Shown here piece by piece: positions 7,008 to 8,779 of a DNA stretch of 8,779 bases. Every line of letters starts with the position of its first letter. The first letter of the stretch is position 1. This stretch comes from JBBRHH01 sp038222915 (GTDB taxonomy: Bacteria; Planctomycetota; Phycisphaerae; Tepidisphaerales; Tepidisphaeraceae), in assembly GCA_038222915.1 (NCBI GenBank), contig JBBRHH010000238.1:1-8779 (forward strand), in the 5' to 3' direction. Under the pieces are notes generated by a model. The model was given only the letters and a program-made list of their open reading frames with translations, was not told the DNA's origin and did not search any database. The translations under genes were made by a program, and so were the position numbers.

Positions 7008-7867
7008 GAATTCACCTCCCCACAGTCATGTCGTCTATCCAGGTCGCACAGCGCCGCCTCGTACTGCGCCTGCGTCACGGGCAGGTAGTGCCACTCCACG
7101 CGATTTTCCATAAACGATACCCCGGAGCCCTTCACCGTCCGCGCCACAATCGCCCGCGGCCCACCGGTTACAGGTCGCGCCGCGACCTCGACAATCGACT
7201 TCAGATCATGCCCGTCGATCACATTGGTCTCCAGACCAAACGCGCGAAACTTATCCGATAGTGGTTCCAGGTCCGCAACCTCGGCGGTCGTCCCAAATCC
7301 CTGCAACCCGTTCGCATCTACAATGAATGTCAGATTATCCAGCTGCTGGTGCGCCGCGAAGATCAAAGACTCCCACGAAGAACCCTCGTTCCACTCGCCG
7401 TCTGACGTCAAGCAGTACACCCGCCCCTCCTCGCCCTTGATCTTCTTCGCCAGCGCCAGGCCGGCGGCCAACCCGAGCCCATGCCCAAGGCTGCCCGTTG
7501 CAAACTCTACTCCCGGAATGCCGCGCGCCGGCGGATGCCCGCTCAGCAGTGTGTCATCCTTGTGAAAGGTGCAAAGATCGTCTTCCGAGATCAGTCCCAA
7601 TGACCAGAGCGTCACATAGAGCGCCCCGGCCGAATGCCCCTTTGACAACACAAACCGATCCGCGTCCCCCATCACGTGATGATGCAGACAAAACAAAATA
7701 TCCAATGCCGAAAGATTCCCCCCGATATGCCCCACCCCGGCCTCAAAATGCATCCGCAGCAACCGCCGCTTTGCGACCAGGAGGTTTTGCCCGAGCATGT
7801 CAATGTCGGGATCGTGTTGGGAAGCTCGCACGGCGCACCTGCAATCAATTGAGCCCAAGGAGTTCAT
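6977..7867 (-). CDS. Transketolase, N-terminal subunit (thiamine diphosphate pyrophosphate-binding domain)
   Basis: This 296-residue protein matches the first half of transketolase. It has GVGHIGGNLSALDI (44-57) with His47, LSKGHSAGALY (74-84) with His78, GHPPA (110-114) and SLGHGLGLAAG (126-136). The Mg/thiamine diphosphate motif starts SDGEWNEGSSWE (155-166) and ends at Asn186 in DANGLQG. These histidines bind the cofactor and ketose substrate in the family. It should pair with the downstream C-subunit. It is the first gene of the minus-strand operon, transcribed divergently from the Uma2 gene. ATG at 7867 gives about 24 residues before the domain; Met24 (ATG at 7798) is an alternative that would start the domain directly. 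Neither has a convincing Shine-Dalgarno. The C-terminal 30 residues, past EWHYLP (258-263), are Cys- and Asp-rich and end inside the next gene. Confidence 0.92.
   Translation of the reverse strand: MNSLGSIDCRCAVRASQHDPDIDMLGQNLLVAKRRLLRMHFEAGVGHIGGNLSALDILFCLHHHVMGDADRFVLSKGHSAGALYVTLWSLGLISEDDLCTFHKDDTLLSGHPPARGIPGVEFATGSLGHGLGLAAGLALAKKIKGEEGRVYCLTSDGEWNEGSSWESLIFAAHQQLDNLTFIVDANGLQGFGTTAEVADLEPLSDKFRAFGLETNVIDGHDLKSIVEVAARPVTGGPRAIVARTVKGSGVSFMENRVEWHYLPVTQAQYEAALCDLDRRHDCGEVNSCETNFAGRS
7012..7020 (-). promoter_or_regulatory. Strong Shine-Dalgarno for the GTG start of the transketolase C-subunit
   Basis: GGGAGGTGA on the minus strand is near the full anti-16S complement and lies four bases before GTG (seven bases from the GGAGG core). 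It sits within the 3' end of the N-subunit gene and fixes the start of the second subunit, favouring matched output of both subunits. Confidence 0.8.
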
Positions 7868-8005
7868 GATCGATCAGCTATCACCTGGATGAGCCGCGAT
7901 TTTATTGGGCGTTTGCGACAAGCACCCGGCCACACGTTTGTACGTCGTCGCGCGTCCTGCCCGCAGACTTCTGGTAATTCACTGCCACACTACTAAAATC
8001 GGCAT
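7868..8005. promoter_or_regulatory. Divergent promoter region between transketolase operon and Uma2 gene
   Basis: The 138-base spacer has no gene. On the minus strand TAAAAT (7899-7904) is a -10 candidate about 32 bases before the ATG at 7867, but no good -35 sits at the proper distance. On the plus strand TAAAAT (7994-7999) lies only six bases before the Uma2 ATG, which would give a leaderless message. A perfect 10-base palindrome TGATCGATCA at 7867-7876 touches the start codon of the transketolase N-subunit and could be a small operator or chance. No terminator is seen. Confidence 0.4.
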
Positions 8006-8593
8006 ATGGGAGTTCCCAAGCCAATTAAGTTTTACACCCCTCAGGAATATTACGACCTGGAAAAGGCCGCTGCGTTCAAGAGCGATTACTACGACGGCGA
8101 AATCTTCGCCATGGCCGGCGGTACCAGCCGGCATAGCCGGATCAGTGCAAATCTCTCGCGCGAAGTTGGCAACCAGTTAAAGGGAACCCCCTGCACGGAC
8201 TACGACTCCAACCTCCGCTTGTGCATCAAAGCCACCGGGCTCCGAATCTATCCGGATCTCAGTATCTACTGCGGCCCACTCGAACGAGACGAAGAAGACC
8301 GGGACGCTGAAACCTGTACGAATCCCACCGTGCTTTTCGAAGTTCTTTCGAAGTCAACTGAAGGATATGACCGCGGCGTAAAGGCCGAAAGTTTTCGGCA
8401 GATCAAGTCGCTTCAAGCCTATATTTTTGTCTCGCAGGTCGCGCCGCACGTCGAAATTTATGAGCGGCAAAAGGATGGGTCATGGCGACTCGATGAAGTG
8501 CGCGGCCTTTCCGCGGTTTTGAATATCGCTGCCATCAACGTGCGGCTGCCACTGTCTGAAATCTACGATCGGGTCGAACTTCCAAACAATTGA
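8006..8593 (+). CDS. Uma2-family (DUF820) putative endonuclease, PD-(D/E)XK fold
   Basis: This 195-residue protein has the usual size and order of Uma2 proteins. TPQEYYDLEK is at 11-20, YYDGEIFAMAGGTSRHS (28-44) contains Glu32, and YPDLSIYCG (82-90) contains Asp84. FEVLSKSTEGYDRG (111-124) contains Glu112, and a FRQIKSLQAYIFVSQ (130-144) segment follows. Asp84 and Glu112 correspond to the metal-binding acidic residues of the PD-(D/E)XK nuclease fold; the Lys is displaced, as is common in this family. The biological role of Uma2 proteins is largely unknown, and they occur in many copies in some genomes, often with mobile-element or defence-like distribution. ATG at 8006 has no Shine-Dalgarno, but a -10-like TAAAAT ends six bases upstream. 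It is divergent from the transketolase operon, so it is probably unrelated to it, and is followed after three bases by another open frame. Confidence 0.9.
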   Translation: MGVPKPIKFYTPQEYYDLEKAAAFKSDYYDGEIFAMAGGTSRHSRISANLSREVGNQLKGTPCTDYDSNLRLCIKATGLRIYPDLSIYCGPLERDEEDRDAETCTNPTVLFEVLSKSTEGYDRGVKAESFRQIKSLQAYIFVSQVAPHVEIYERQKDGSWRLDEVRGLSAVLNIAAINVRLPLSEIYDRVELPNN

Positions 8594-8596
8594 AGA

Positions 8597-8779
8597 ATGA
8601 ATTTGCCCGGCCGCCAAAACCTTGCCACAGCAACCGTCGAACAGTGGCAAACGCCGGCCTTCGTCCCCACTCCAACCGCGCATGCCAAATTCCTCGCGGC
8701 CGCGCGCAGATTCCCAGACCTCCAGGCCGCCTCCATCTGGCGCGACCTTCGCAACCTGCTGCCCAGCGCGAACGGCGAT
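8597..8779 (+). CDS. Hypothetical protein, N-terminal part (runs off the window)
   Basis: An ATG three bases after the Uma2 stop opens a frame of 61 codons that reaches the window end without a stop. Third positions are mostly G or C, as in the confirmed genes of this window, which supports real coding. The visible protein starts MNLPGRQNLATATVEQW and includes an AKFLAAARRFPDL helix-like stretch and SIWRDLRNLLP. I recognise no family, signal peptide or membrane segment. The tight spacing suggests co-translation with the Uma2 gene. Two minus-strand frames over the same bases are judged to be shadows. Confidence 0.55.
   Translation, partial: MNLPGRQNLATATVEQWQTPAFVPTPTAHAKFLAAARRFPDLQAASIWRDLRNLLPSANGD

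Noticed and set aside
3124..7867. Housekeeping pentose-phosphate transketolase locus
   Set aside because: The enzyme is split into two chains and embedded with an epimerase-glycosyltransferase fusion and a methyltransferase, which fits a dedicated glycan route better; a housekeeping role cannot be fully excluded from this window.
8480..8754. Two short minus-strand open frames at the right end
   Set aside because: One overlaps the end of the Uma2 gene, and both lie opposite a plus-strand frame with better codon positions; no motif or ribosome site supports them.
1..8779. CRISPR array, insertion sequence or toxin-antitoxin pair
   Set aside because: I saw no regularly spaced repeats, no transposase-like protein and no terminal inverted repeats. 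The Uma2 gene alone is not evidence of a mobile element.

Overview
The window looks like a chromosomal segment from a GC-rich, Gram-negative-type bacterium. Supporting signs are an outer-membrane-barrel-like C-terminus, high GC at third codon positions, mixed ATG/GTG/TTG starts with variable Shine-Dalgarno sites, and a Uma2-family gene of a kind common in Planctomycetes, Cyanobacteria and Chloroflexi. A member of the Planctomycetes or a related PVC lineage is my best guess, but no marker gene here proves it.

The left third (1-2920) is a plus-strand unit. It holds the 3' part of a probable outer-membrane beta-barrel protein, an isochorismatase-fold cysteine hydrolase whose active-site residues match biuret amidohydrolase (BiuH), and a 534-residue NCS2-type nucleobase/xanthine/uracil-family permease. 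A 13-bp perfect hairpin follows. The three genes are 30 and 61 bases apart and read as an uptake-plus-hydrolysis cassette for a small nitrogen compound. A single tRNA-His(GTG) follows, with its own promoter-like TTGACA/TAGAAT boxes, an encoded G-1 and no encoded CCA.

The middle and right (3124-7867) are a four-gene minus-strand operon, in transcription order: transketolase N-terminal subunit, transketolase C-terminal subunit, a fused NAD-dependent sugar epimerase/dehydratase plus polyprenyl-phosphate glycosyltransferase (GtrB/DPM1-like, two C-terminal membrane helices), and a zinc-ribbon SAM methyltransferase. The first three genes overlap by 31 and 26 bases and the last follows after 22 bases, so they are almost certainly co-expressed. 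My reading is that the split transketolase supplies or modifies an unusual sugar by two-carbon transfer. The epimerase half would finish the nucleotide sugar, the glycosyltransferase half would load it on a membrane lipid carrier, and the methyltransferase would decorate the product. The product is unknown.

The right end (8006-8779) diverges from that operon. It carries a Uma2-family PD-(D/E)XK-type nuclease gene and, three bases after its stop, a further open frame that runs off the window. The divergent spacer 7868-8005 holds AT-rich -10-like boxes on both strands and a 10-base palindrome next to the start of the operon's first gene.
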